Source: Mactra quadrangularis | Taxonomy: Eukaryota; Mollusca; Bivalvia; Venerida; Mactridae | DNA length: 64,000 nt | Assembly: GCA_025267735.1 (NCBI GenBank) | Contig: CM046307.1 | Span: 55,857,395-55,921,394 of the forward strand | Reading direction: 5' to 3' | Shown here: piece by piece, positions 47,170-59,781 of the stretch | Numbering within the stretch: the stretch's first letter is position 1 | How the letters are laid out: each line of letters opens with the position of its first letter | The notes under the pieces: model-generated | Database searches by the model: none | What the model saw: the letters and a program-made list of their open reading frames with translations, nothing else | What the model was told of the DNA's origin: nothing | Program-made: the position numbers and the translations under genes

Positions 47170-50100
47170 CGTACAGTTCGTACAAAAAACAAAAACCTGT
47201 TTATGTAAACAATACAACGAACTAATCCACGACAGGGGATGGTCAGGATGTCAATCAAAATTTATTAAGTATTAGTTTTTTTAATATGTTTTACTGGGTG
47301 TTTTATTGATGTAATGGTAAAGGGTTTTAAAATAACGAGCATTATTGACTAAGACGGTGGTGGTTTATCCGCCTTACTTATAAACGATACAACATTTACA
47401 TTGTATTTTTAATTTCCAGAGCGCTAGCTTTGGACTGAATTGGTTTATTTTAATGTTTACACAAACATGTAATGTCATTTTGTTCTCACTATACAAGAGC
47501 TCTTCCTCGTGATATGCTCGCCAACCCAAAATATGACATAAAAGAGTGGAAACGTTGTCTTTAATGTTTATGAACTCATCTAATGTTATATCAGGTATGG
47601 TATGTATGTTAGTTGTTTTTGATTGTGAAGCTGCAATATGGTTATGTTTTATGTCTTTGCATATCTTTGTACAAATTCGACGTTAATTCTTAAATATTAG
47701 AATAAATAGATATGATATAAGTATAAATGTTTGTTGTTGTTTTTTCTCTGTTAAATCTTCTCACCGGACTGGTTTAGGTAAATCCGTTAACTCTTAATAT
47801 GTGTCAACTTATGTTGATTTAAAAAATTGGAAAATGTTTAACTACATGTATTTGTCACATGGTGCACAATAACATTTTTCGAATGTTTTTATCTTCTGCG
47901 TCACGTTAACAAATTCGATCGCGTCGATTAGTGGAAGCTATTGTGGTCGAAAACTAGGAGAAGGCTATGCATGTAAGTAATTTATTACATAATACACTAT
48001 TCCATCATTGGTCCATATTCTATTTCAGGTAGTCAAATCGATTCTTATAACGAATAAGTTTTCATGAGCAGGAAACTCTCTTAGTTTAAAAGTATATATA
48101 AACGTAGGTTGTCACACGGACCGAACCTTAAATTTACGTTACACACACATTTATATTTTGTTAATCCTACATATTTACATTATTGACACAGTGTCTCGCT
48201 ATGTTACATAAGAAGGTTAGTATACTGTATAATGGTTTTTTTCCTCAGTAACATGTTTTAAAATACCAAATTTGATAATACGAGTATAATAACAAATTTC
48301 ACTAATGTTTAGTATACCAAATGATGGAAATTACTGTTTGTTCAGTGCTATTTCACGGTAAGCCGAGGGAAAATTTACTCTCAGTACGTTGTAACCATTC
48401 AATTTGCCGATACTGAAATGTGTATTTTAAAACAAAATGCATACTCTAATTCTGAAGAAAAAAACTAGTTAAGATTGAATTGCAACATTACTGAGTGTGT
48501 ATGATTAAAAATTAACTAACACTTTAAAATAAGTTACATTTTTAAAATTATTACCAGATGTGTGTTGCAATATTCAGAATGCAGTAATCTCAAATAATAA
48601 TTTAATACCTGATCTGTTGTTTTTTCTAGGCTACAAATATGAACATCTGAATCAGTATATCTTTATTGAAATTTAAATGAAACATTGAGAAAAGTTCGAG
48701 TGTTTTGTATTCAATTTATTAGTTTCTAACATTACAGATGATAAAGATCATGTGATTTATTTAAAAATAAAAATGGTAGCATATAGTTATTGAATACTTA
48801 CTTGATATTTGTTTAAAAAACAAAGACAGTTAAGAAGGATATAGTTAATTCAATTTTTCAAAATCATAAAAAAGTAGTAAAATTATAAGTATTAATTAAC
48901 CCATTATTTTCCAAGTGTTGCCATAAATGTATAAATTGGTCGTTTATGTGAAGCATGTTCGTAAATTATCCACTTTTCTTATGGTTTAAGACCTTTGAAG
49001 CCTATAACCCCTTCGGTAGATAATGATCATATTTTCAATCATTTTTTACTTTCTGAAGTGTTATTTTCAGAGTTATCGGAAGGAATAATTTTACAATTTA
49101 ATCGATTTTTGTTTCACCTTTTCCACAGAAAACAAATGATGACGTCAATAATTTCATTTTTCTCAAATACTTTTTACGAGTTTCACTCCATTAAAATTGA
49201 AATGAACTTCTCTAGACTTAAACACCATTGAAAGGTAACTGTGGTTTGGGTTAAAGTAATTATTCATGAAAGTCATGTGTGTAAGGTACACTCTGATCAA
49301 GTATCGTTTCTTGCAGGTCGATTTCGTTTTATTTATCATAATAATGGAACCTCCTCTTTTATAGGTACGTTTTAATGAAATTAGTAAATATATTTTTGAT
49401 TATACCATTTTCTCAATAATATACTAAAACTTGAGATCGTTCAAACGTCTTAAACTATATGACTCTAGTTTTATCGATTTGAATTCAGATCGTTATATAC
49501 GTATTACCTTTTCAATAACATCATTATTTTCATGGCATCTCTTAAGTTCCTCTGCGTGCTATAATGTGCACTAATTGACGTTATAAGATGCATGTATGTT
49601 TCCATATCGAGATCATGTAATGCTTGCCGAGTTATATGTTTCAACCGAGTAATTGAGCTTAATTAAGACATTCTTTGTTACGCCCATTCCGATCAATCTC
49701 GTATAACTCCTAATAAATGTTTAGTATATCACATTTATATAAAACAAGAGAAGTCAAAATCAATTCTATAATGTAAATACCAATTAAACTCGACTTGTAA
49801 TTGTTATCAAATAGCTTGAGTACTAAATATAAAATTCTGGATTAAGTGAGTATCAAGTGTTTTCAAGTCTTTTATTGAGTGTTGAGATTTTATACGCCCT
49901 GCATCTCATTAATACAAAAACTAGTGAGTTCTGCCTTTAGGTCCCACAGTTCATAAAATAAGAGATATCGACAGAAACCGTAGTTCGATTACTTTAAAAT
50001 AAATAAACACGGTGAGTAAACCTGTTGTCAGGGTTTTATGGTTTAAACAATTGCTTTTTGTATTTATATAATGTTTTCAGTAGATATTTAGACAATAATA

Positions 50101-50339
50101 TGGTTATTTTTTATCCAAATACTGACAAACATCAACAATGTGATATTACTTCTGGATTTAAGACACTTATGTATGTACTCATTTAGCGACGTTCACTAAA
50201 ACAAAATTATTACCACCCTGGAGCAATGAACCAAAATTTACTGTTAGACGTTACAATGTTTTGCCTACATACCTCACATTTAGCAAGACTCAAATTCCAA
50301 TGGTAAAGAAATTGAACCTTATGTATCGTATTAATTAGA
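47170..50339. other. Region downstream of PLPP, no gene recognised
   Basis: AT-rich. A good donor word (ATGCATGTAAGTAA, near 47966) after a CpG-containing stretch might mark a non-coding first exon, but no partner exon was found. An open frame at 48995-49231 has no motif. Confidence 0.35.
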
Positions 50340-50354
50340 ATTAATATGACTTTC

Positions 50355-50639
50355 GCTACTGATCGAGGGGTCGTGGGTTCGATTCCCGGGCGGGGCATAC
50401 TTTCGTGGAGTTTGGTCATGAAATTATTTCTACGGCCATTCTCCCTCCTACCAATGATTTTTAATTGTGTAGGACAGTTGTCAGTCACTGACGAAAGTAT
50501 ATGCTTTATATAGTAGTTGGTTAACAGCTAAATCCAGAGATTTAGCCTTTCCAGTAGGAGCGCGTAGGTTGACTGACCGCCGTTATATGACCTAAAAATG
50601 TGTTGCTACGGCGTTAAACCCAACAAAACAAACAAACAG
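50355..50639 (+). mobile_element. tRNA-derived SINE with 15-bp target duplication
   Basis: The head holds only the box B half (GGGGTCGTGGGTTCGATTCC), so it is 5' truncated. The body matches the copy at 29237, but the 3' end (ATATGACCTAAAAATGTG, then CTACGGCGTTAA) matches the otherwise different SINEs at 39709 and 42337. ATTAATATGACTTTC flanks it at 50340-50354 and 50640-50654. Confidence 0.93.
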
Positions 50640-51426
50640 ATTAATATGACTTTCCAGTTGAACCAACTTCTATTTCACCGGGATTCCACAGTCTAATATA
50701 GCAATAACGTCTTTAGTTATAACATTGAATGTCGATCTAGAGTGTTCCTTGTACCACATCTCGGCTGAAATGGCAGATAGTTGTTAAACAGAGTTTACGA
50801 CAAGATATGTCGTTATCAAAACTGACAGGAATAATACGACAGGAATGAACTTAGTTTATCTACATCAGCTTTGCTATGTAAGTACAATTTTATCTTCATT
50901 CACTTCTTCACTAATAATTTTGACTGCACTTGTTCGTAAAGAACAATGCTATCGAAAATTTTGAGAATGTTTTATAATCATTTTAGGACAATATTAATAG
51001 GCGTATCAAGTAACGTTCAAGATGTTTCAAGACACAATTTCATCCAGATTTTTGTACACTGCTCAGTAAGAAGACTGAATGCGATGCATGAACAATTAAC
51101 AAAGCACCATAACATTGACAATCTCATTAATCTTGTGAGAACCAAACACTTTTTTGCCTAACATACAATCAATATTTAATCATAACGATAAATCAATCAA
51201 TGAAGCCTTTGATGCCGCTCTAAACAATGTTAAAGGTTAAATGCTCTAGTACAAATATTTTGCCGTCTGAACTGCACGAACATTAAATCAATTAAGATGC
51301 TGATAGCAAAGTGTTTTCATCTCTAACACTTGATTTATGCTTCAGATTATATTTTAAATTTGAAATAAAGATTAACACTTGGTAATTTTAGAAACCTTAG
51401 GACAAATTGAATTCGATCTTGCTTTT

Positions 51427-51645
51427 ATGCTTAGTGTGTTATGTCCAAGGGTTAAATTGTTAAGAGTGATGTCGATATGTAGTATCAAAATGTGCACGGG
51501 TTGTAAAGAAAACATATTGAGTAAAACACAGTCAGAATGTTGTTTTACATCGCATGAATGCAGTGTTACTAATAAAAATTGCTCTGAAATCTGTGATAAT
51601 ATTATCTTGGTTCAATATTTGACATTGCTACAATTTTATTTGTAA
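51427..51645 (+). CDS. Cysteine-rich short open frame with poly(A) signal, unrecognised
   Basis: From the first ATG the frame encodes 72 residues, with cysteines concentrated in about 45 residues (pattern C-x4-C-x2-C, CC, then four more cysteines up to SEICDN). A possible acceptor (AATTTTAG) lies just upstream, with the open frame continuing through it, so it might be a terminal exon. AATAAA follows 13 bp after the stop (51658-51663). No signal peptide is evident in this frame and I recognise no family. It could be chance. Confidence 0.25.
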   Translation: MLSVLCPRVKLLRVMSICSIKMCTGCKENILSKTQSECCFTSHECSVTNKNCSEICDNIILVQYLTLLQFYL

Positions 51646-51663
51646 TTAAGACGCTGCAATAAA

Positions 51664-54215
51664 ACATAAAGCTTGAAAGAATACTTTGTAGTTTTATTGA
51701 TTTGGCTGTGAGTGAAATTTGTGCTTATACCTACATCTATGCAAATAAAACTTGAAAGAACAGTTCCTAACGTGATAATAATATTATTGTCTAATTCAAT
51801 TTAATCTAGATCTTCATCGAACAGTTGCCATTGACCTAATGCGCCTGTTAGCTAGCAATGCATGAAACTGAAGTTCAAGAACAGTATCGTTTATCTCTGA
51901 TATCTTAGACGTTTATACAATAGCTTTTGAGTTTGATTTGAATATTTGATTCTGGAAAATAGTGTCTAAGATGTTTTCTGCCATTGTATATGTAAGGAAA
52001 CAAGATGACCCTTATAAGTTTGTTTTTTTTTAATTCATATGAGTGAACACATAATTACAAAGAAGCTTTACAATATCAAATATTGTATGTGCATAATAAT
52101 GAAGAGTAAATTGTTTTAAACGCTATTTATGGTAATTTCGAGATTAATATCCAAATCTTGTTTACTTTCAACTAAAAGCACAAACATTCAATGATAACAA
52201 CCTACAGGTTGTACATATTTTAAAAGGTTATCAAGATAAAACTTACACACTTAATTTTGAGTGTTTATATATCACTGAAACTTTTAAAAGAATACAATAA
52301 AGATCAAACAAATAAAATATATTAATATCTAGATATGTTGAATACATTTGGCTTGCTACAGTGATTGTAATAGAATGATAAGAATAAACATACATAAAAT
52401 TGTAATATTAATTTGAATATGACAAAGAACGAGTATTAAACATATACCCTCTGAGAAATGTGAAATATTTTATGAAAATAGCTCATACTTGAATTTATTG
52501 AAGTTTAAATAATAAATACACATTTTAAGAGATTATATTAAGAGTTCAAATTAAATTTTATGATTTTAAATACTTTCATGAGGTAGTTTGAAATCAGATA
52601 ACGTTTTTAAATTAAATGTAGATATAATTGTAAGTGTTTAAGTGTTAACTTCTATTCATATTACACTTGATCAAGCTATGAATAAGTTCTATTGCAAAAT
52701 ATTGATTGTTATCATTAAAATGAAAATTAATTTATAAAAAAACATTAAGATTTTATAAGTTATTTGCCATCAAAAACCGACAACATGAACATGTTTCTAC
52801 GTTCGCGTATTAGTGTTAGCCTTCTATCTGTTTATAGTAGTAATAGTGCATAAATTATCAAAATTAGTTACTTAACGTTAAGTGTATATCAAATGTTCAA
52901 CTATATTTGTTCATTTTTTTCAAAAGATTCAGATTCGTCCAGGAGACGGTCCAAATCTGGTCTGAAAAATAGTGACGCTGTTATAAAAATAGAAAATACA
53001 TAAATATCATTTCAACTTGCCATCAATAATAAAGTAACTTACATACAAAATAAACTAACTGTGAGCGTTAATAAAACAAGAAGAATTCTGGCAGTCCTTA
53101 AGGACTTATTAAACGCCATTTGAAAAATGAGAAATGCCTAATATAATCTTATTATAACTGCACAGTTGCGCATATTAAACCGTTATCACTAATAAATACC
53201 AATGGTCTAATACTCATGAGAATTTAACGACATAATAATGTTATAATATAATGAACATATTTGATATTATTTTATCAACTAATTAAATCTAATTAATAGA
53301 TATATATCTACTATATTAAATACTTTATATTTTAAAAACAAAGGATATACGTACTTTGTGGTTTGTTGATAACATCAAAGTTATTAGAATAACAATGATC
53401 GGTTGAATTCAGTGCATATCGTTTATTTACTATGAGAAATACAGGTCCCAAATAGTTTTATGTTTACAACAAGCTAAAATGTCCTCCCTACTACTTGAAA
53501 ATTAATCGTTTGTCGCCAGCTAAAAACGCTACTATTTTTAAGTGGTAGGCTATTTTGGAACGTTTTATGAAACAATATCAGCATAAAAATTGTACTAACG
53601 ACAAGTGCTGTCATTAGAGAGCGGTAATGATTTGAAAGACATTGGCGATAGCTTCTCTACACTTTCTATGATTTATTGCAACCAGTGGAATTAATATCTT
53701 TTGTATAGAGCTTTATTGGTGTTAATTATAATAATACAAGCGCATGATATAATAAGAACATTTTCTGATGCTGATAACAAAGAAGAAGAATGTGCTTCAT
53801 TCTTTTGAAGTGCTGGAACGGAATAATTTTATGTTACTCCAGTAAACTTGTATCTCAAAGATCAAAGACAATGAAATCTCTTTAAATCATACTCCTGACA
53901 TTGCTATAGTGAATGTATCACTTGTGTGTTTCTCCTAAACGTAGTTTGCGACTAAAATATCCTGATGAAATTATATACATGTAAATATATCAGAGTCTTC
54001 GTTGAATTAAGGAAGAAAATCCTCATGTCGAAGTAAATGTTATTTCTTTTCAAAGTCTCGTAAGAGATTTACAAATGCAATTGTCAGGAGATATAGACAT
54101 TAAATCAAATTAGACTTTTAACAAAGTTTATGTGTATTGAACATTTCAATGATAGAAGAATGAGGGCAGACCTACTTGTTTCAACATAAATACGGAATAT
54201 AACGTGTGCGCCGTT
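51664..54215. other. AT-rich intergenic DNA
   Basis: Nothing recognisable in either strand beyond short open frames. Confidence 0.4.
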
Positions 54216-54221
54216 GTTTAA

Positions 54222-54350
54222 CAAAGTAATCCTTTGTGTCCTAAGACATGCGACTATATTTGTCCAAATCTACGCTAATCCTTTTATTGGTGAACGGATT
54301 ATAAATATTTAGAAATGGAAGGTCTAGCGTAGTGGCAATTGTCAATTATA
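54222..54350 (+). repeat. Interspersed repeat, copy 2
   Basis: AAGACATGCGACTATATTTG, ATTGGTGAACGGATTATAAA and AGCGTAGTGGCAATT match the right half of the repeat at 40655-40905, in the same orientation. Confidence 0.65.
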
Positions 54351-56408
54351 TTGGTAAATAATCAATTTTTATATAAGATTGAAGAATTACTAGTATGATA
54401 TTATGTTCCAGAAACTATTTGTACTAACTATTTAAGTGTACATTTCTCGTTCAATAGTGTTGCTACATATAATAATGAGATATGAATTGTAATAAAATAT
54501 TTTTATCACGTGGTTAGTACCATTCAATCTCAGTATGCAATCACCTTTTTTGAGCAGCCACGTCTCGACTAATATCATTTTAAACTCATTATTGTCACCT
54601 GTTTGCTGACAGTATGTACCTGCAACAACCACCTTTCTAAAAAGTCAATAATAACATTACACTTCTGTTTGTCACAGAGAGGTCTTACTGTACATGAATA
54701 TGGTATAAACAGCATTTGTATTTTAATATCAATCATTAAAAAGTCACGTTTTATATCTTGACATTCGGCGAAATAGGTCGTTTAAACTTCTGTACAAAGC
54801 CTGTTCTTTAAAAGGGAAATTGCACTAAACGATCTATAATTGGACTACAAATCACTTTAACTACTATAATGATTGCATATCACAGACATTCATATTGAAC
54901 TTCAAAATGAAAGTGCAATAGATGGAGTTAAGCAATGTTCTCATGTGAACAGTTTTCTTTCAGACTGTGTTATAATTACTAGCAGGTTTTACGTCTACAT
55001 GTAGTTCGTACTTGTAACACCATCACAACACGCTAAGAATGTATTGAAAAAATAGATTTTCTTTGATCTGTTTTATCAGTATTCCACGAGCTGGACAGCG
55101 ACATTACTATCGTTTTTGGAAGTGCCAAATGTCCTTTTGATGAGTAGAATGAATTATTTATTTCAATATGTGATTTTAAACACAAAACAAACGCTTGTTG
55201 ATACGCAATATAATGATTATTAAGGGCGTTTTGGGAATTTTTTACATTTTTAAAAAAGTTGTTATCAGATCTACCTGTGAGTGTGATCCACGTGGTGTAG
55301 TTAGAATGGCACAGTTAGATTAAAAAGCGTGTATAAGTAGCTCCCTATCTACTTAAGGAGCTAATATGTTATATTAGAAAGGGCAAAAAGTGTTGTAACG
55401 ATGATCATATAGTAACAATAACTAATATATTTAGCTAAAAGGCATGTCAGGAGATATATAAAACATGAAGTTACGTAATTACATGCTTGCAGTTTTTCAA
55501 GAAACTAAATGAGCTTTAGTAAAATCTGACATGATCAATAAATAAAGAGATATAGTCAGATTAATATGTTTTGATAATGATACATTGCATTGATACAGAA
55601 GATAAAAATGCTATTTTTACAAATATTGATAACTCAAAGCAACGTGACAACTGTGCCGACACCAAAAAAATCGACAATTGCTAATTTTCTTTTTTTTTTT
55701 AAAGTTTAAAAAACAACACATATGAAAAGCTTGTATTGAGTGTGGGTCGCAATAAATTGCATCTGAAAATTAGATGAGATGTAGGAAACAATGATACTCT
55801 GTGAATGAACTATAGCGATAGCAATAGTTTGTCGAGTTCAGAAAGGGATGGTAATTAAGGGTTACACTTCTTGTTTATATTCAGTTAAATTTGATAATAA
55901 AAATAGTACCTGCTGTATGCAGACATATCTCTTGCTCTTCTGTATGAACCCTTTCTGTCAGCAAAAACGCTATGGAGGCTAATTTGCATTTCCCTTAATT
56001 CGTGCTCTCTCTGTTATGTTACGTTCAGTTCTGTTATGTTATCGTCTGTTTATATTGTAGAGATTGGCAGGAGTTGAGTAAGTTTATTTAAAGAACATTT
56101 TTGCTAACACCTGTATCAATTGAACTATAAAATTGAAGTACGTGTATATTGGTATGGTATACAATATATTTAACACATGGTTGTAATAACTAAGCCTTCG
56201 TGTGCCTGAAATGCTTAAAGATACATTTTTTGAAAAGAGGAAGGAGCCTGAAAACATATCAGAAACATCAACAGTCAAAACAAACAGATCTTCCTTACAG
56301 TCACAAAAGCACAGATGAAGATGTTTTAAAATTCTTAAACTTTTGTCATAAAAAGAAGGCCTTAACTAAATAACGAAAACAATTATCACCTTAGAGGTTT
56401 CCGCATTG
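54351..56408. other. AT-rich intergenic DNA
   Basis: No gene recognised. A small stem, TAGCTCC with GGAGCTA, occurs near 55337-55365. Confidence 0.35.
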
Positions 56409-56416
56409 GAAAAGGC

Positions 56417-56492
56417 CACAGGCTGCCAACACGGTCCCTAATAAAAACACTATAGTGCTTTTGATGATTCCGGATCGTGCTGGTCGCCTGTG
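56417..56492. mobile_element. hAT-type MITE, copy 3 (76 bp)
   Basis: The ends CACAGGCTGCCAACACGGTC and, reversed, CACAGGCGACCAGCACGATC match copies at 24850 and 27123 with several substitutions. The flanks GAAAAGGC (56409-56416) and GAAAAGAC (56493-56500) are an 8-bp target duplication with one change. It is the shortest and most diverged copy. Confidence 0.82.
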
Positions 56493-56500
56493 GAAAAGAC

Positions 56501-57640
56501 AGTGGCAAAATAATGCTTTGACATGTTCTATATTTCTTCCGAACTAATTGCACCAGTTATCTTAAATAACAACTAATTAATTCAGCGAGACTGTGAAAAA
56601 ACTGTTATTTGTATCAACTATCTGTAAGTTCAAAAAGAAAGCTTATCAACTGGACATTCTGCAGCGGTTTGCGGACTTGGTGATTGAGAATATGAGAATT
56701 TTTGAAGGTTTTAAATAAATTTATTCTCTTTTCATGTAACGAATGTTAAGAATCGATCAGCTTCTTTCATACCCGTCTTGCTGATTTAATTTCAGGTGAC
56801 CGGTCCCTGGAAGGTCTTTGCGTACTTTCCCTTTTACCTTGGCAATGTTATTAGCTTTTTGTTTATATGAGTTTGTGTGCTTTGCATCGATGTTATTAAA
56901 AAGCTGCTTGTTGGGAGTGAGAATGAATGGTTGCAATGTAACGATATGAGTTGTCTGCAGAGAATTGTAATATAACAGTCATACTTAAACCTTCAATTCT
57001 CCATTTCGTTCAATTTCGTCTTTCAGCCCTAAATATTGATCAAAGAGATTCTCGGTGAGTGTTTCAAATAGGTCACATAGTCAGGTAGATCTTTATTTCA
57101 TATAAAGTTCCAACCAAATTACAAACACCAACAAATTTACATTATGTAGGTCATATATATTTTTCTGAAAAAAAATGGTGCGAGGGAGCGAAGAACTTTT
57201 TTTTTTAAAAGAATCTTAATTCAGTTGCTTTATATAGCGGTTCGAACAAATTTTTATGAGCGAGCGAGGAAATAAAATATGTTTTTGTAAAAACCGTCAA
57301 AATTAAGGTGCGAGCGAATCCATAGAACATATCATCAACTTGTTGTGTCCTAGATGTTTATTTTGTAATGCTTTTAGTTTTGTTTTTATATTTTGTTATG
57401 GTTATATGCATAGTTGAGTCTACAAATGTTACTTAAAAACTACTTGCTTGTTGTGGAAGAGAAAAACATTGGTTATGTTTTGGGGACTTTGTGATATCAT
57501 GATATCAGATGCTAAATCTCAAAAATGCATTCATGAAATTTGCTCTAATTATAGCACCAATACTGGATATATTAAAAATAATACTTCTGCAAAAAGAAAT
57601 AATTCAATATCCTAACTTCATGAGCGGAATGCCTTTAGGA
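56501..57640. other. AT-rich intergenic DNA
   Basis: No gene recognised. Confidence 0.4.
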
Positions 57641-57766
57641 TAGCCATCATATTTATGACAGGTATTCTAGTTGTTGCACATGTATAAACAGCGAGTAGGT
57701 CATTTGTTAAAATGTTTTCAATTCTAAGTGGCAAGCAAATATAATCATAAATGAAACATAATAATA

Positions 57767-58078
57767 TCTATACTATTAAATTTGCGAGTTTCGTGTTTTG
57801 TGGAAGAAACTGCGCAGCTTTGAATAAATCTTTTGTTTGTCGCTGGAGCACCTATATACCGGCATATCAAGTTGACAATTCTTTTTTGACAAAGCCTCTT
57901 GATATTTGCAAAAACTGCCAAAAATCAACAAAAATAGTGGGGTTTTTTTGTGTCTAAAAATAGTTCTAGATAAAACTAAAAATCGACCAAACTCCCCGCA
58001 GCGGTTATTTCCCTTTATTAAACCAATAACCTAAAATGTCATTACCTAAAGCCCGTGCTTGCAAGGGCTCCCATCTAG
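57767..58078 (+). mobile_element. Non-autonomous Helitron-like element (312 bp)
   Basis: It starts TCTATACTATTAAATTTGCG and ends with a short hairpin (AGCCC...GGGCT) followed by CCATCTAG. These are the Helitron signatures: 5' TC, 3' CTRR preceded by a hairpin, insertion between A and T, no target duplication. The empty copy (59527-59705) shows the uninterrupted ATCATA|TACTTT junction, confirming both borders. An open frame of 68 codons in it has no Rep/helicase motif. Confidence 0.85.
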
Positions 58079-58100
58079 TACTTTAAAAGCATGCCATTTA

Positions 58101-58994
58101 TTATTATTTCTTTTATATGTTAATGATATGCCCAGTGTAGTAAAAAACAAATTATTATTATATGCTGATGATTCTGCCATCCTTGTATCTGGAAAGAACA
58201 CATCTTATGTTGAACAAGCTTTGTCTCATGATCTTCTTTTGGTAAGTCAGTGGTTAACTGATAATAAATTGTCTTTACATCTTGGTAAAACTGAAACAAT
58301 ACTTTTTGGTTCTAAACAAAAACTTAAATCACAAACAAACTTCAATATCTCATGTAATGGTACAAACATTAATGCTACAAGTTCTGTCAAATACCTTGGT
58401 GTAACCATTGATCAGTTTTTGTCTTTCCAATCTATGGCTGAGTCAGTTCTTAAGAAAGCCAATGCTCGACTTAAATTTCTGTATCGTAAAAAAGATTTTC
58501 TTAATTTTCATACAAGAAAACAACTTGTGGCAGCGTTAGTTCAATGCCACTTTGATTACGCTTGCTCTGTGTGGTACAATGGCATAACGCAAAACTTGAA
58601 AAACAGGTTACAAACCACACAAAATAAACTAATTAGATTTATATTTAATTTTGATTCCCGGGCGCACATCGGACCGGAACATTTCATTAAGCTAAATTGG
58701 TTACCGGTACAGAGTAGAGTTGAACAAATAATGTTGTGCCATGTTCATAAAATTAACCATGGCATTGCACCAGAGTACCTGAAACAACATTTTTTATCTG
58801 TACACTCTTACAGCATAAGATTAAGTACCAAGGGCGGATACTGTATTCCTAGAGTAAAAAATTCAGGAGCTAAATCTTTCTGTTACATTGGCTCCAAGCT
58901 GTGGAATAACTTGCCTGCAAATATTTCTAATTTAACAAAATATAAACCTTTTAAAGATTCTGTAAAAAACTTTTTGCTTTCTAAAGTAGTTTAA
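58101..58994 (+). pseudogene. Reverse transcriptase fragment of the LINE
   Basis: An uninterrupted frame of about 297 codons begins LLFLLYVNDMP, within the RT palm. The catalytic YADD lies at 58161-58172. The following NKLSLHLGKTE and KYLGVTID motifs are standard in non-LTR RTs, and LNWLPVQSR...APEYL...LWNNLPANI is the C-terminal region usual in the CR1/L2 group. Missing: the endonuclease, ORF1 and the N-terminal RT motifs, so it cannot be active. The frame stays open upstream to 58059, but those codons belong to host and Helitron DNA. Absence of stops suggests a young insertion. Confidence 0.92.
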
Positions 58995-59488
58995 ATAATG
59001 TGTTCCTGCAAATTTCATAAAATATTTATATAATTTCACATCAACTTTTTATTATTTTCTACATAAGTAATGTGTTTTTTATTTATTTTCCTAGCCAGGT
59101 ATTGGTCTATCAATTTTTAAGATCTCTGTCTTTGTACATTTGTGATAAACTTTACTGTGTAACATGTGCAACTATTAAATAGTTTCAATTTTCTGTGATA
59201 TGATACCTTAGTATTACTGTGAACATGTTTTTATTGTTAACATTAATTACGCCTCTCCGAGTCATACTACCACATGAGGGTCCACAATGGAAACAAGAGT
59301 TCACTCTTTTTTGTGATAACCCTGGTGCTGGTATTTTATGACATGGTTTAATATATACAATGTATATATGTATGTATATCTAACTTTAATATTTATGTAT
59401 TTTTTACTATTGTATCATATTGTATTGTTAAATTACATATGTCATGTTGTATTATGCTAATACCTAAATAAATCTATCTATCTATCTA
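58101..59488 (+). mobile_element. 5'-truncated CR1/L2-like LINE
   Basis: It contains the C-terminal half of a non-LTR reverse transcriptase (58101-58994), about 490 bp of 3' UTR, and a terminal run of four TCTA units (59473-59488) in place of poly(A). The 5' end falls inside the RT palm, as expected from incomplete reverse transcription. Comparison with the empty site gives a 4-bp TTTA target copy (58097-58100 and 59489-59492). Confidence 0.9.
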
Positions 59489-59526
59489 TTTAAAATACTG
59501 CAAACATAATTAAAAATTTACAGTAT

Positions 59527-59705
59527 TAGCCATCATGTTTATGACAGGTATTCTAGTTGTTGCACATGTATAAACAGCGAGTAGGTCATTTGTTAAAATG
59601 TTTTCAATTCTAAGTGGCAAGCAAATATAATCATAAATGAAACATAATCATATACTTTAAAAGCATGCCATTTAAATTACTGCAAACATAATTAAAAATT
59701 TACAG
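59527..59705 (+). repeat. Tandem unit, copy 2 (empty site)
   Basis: About 179 bp, beginning TAGCCATCATGTTTATGACA and ending AAAAATTTACAG. It matches copy 1 with only a few substitutions and without the two mobile insertions, so it preserves the pre-insertion sequence. Confidence 0.88.
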
Positions 59706-59781
59706 CAGAAGTATTTGATTTTGTTCGAAACACATGATAATATGTAATAAGTTACATACATATATTATGCACATGGCAGGT

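Larger units (their letters stand above)
57641..59526 (+). repeat. Tandem unit, copy 1, filled with two insertions
   Basis: Host sequence of this unit survives in three pieces: 57641-57766, 58079-58100 and 59489-59526. Together they align almost perfectly with the uninterrupted copy at 59527-59705. The gaps are exactly a Helitron-like element and a truncated LINE. Confidence 0.88.

Noticed and set aside
58059..58100. The open frame through the reverse transcriptase extends upstream and could look like the RT motif before LLFLLY
   Set aside because: Comparison with the empty site shows these codons come from the Helitron 3' end and 22 bp of host DNA, not from the LINE.
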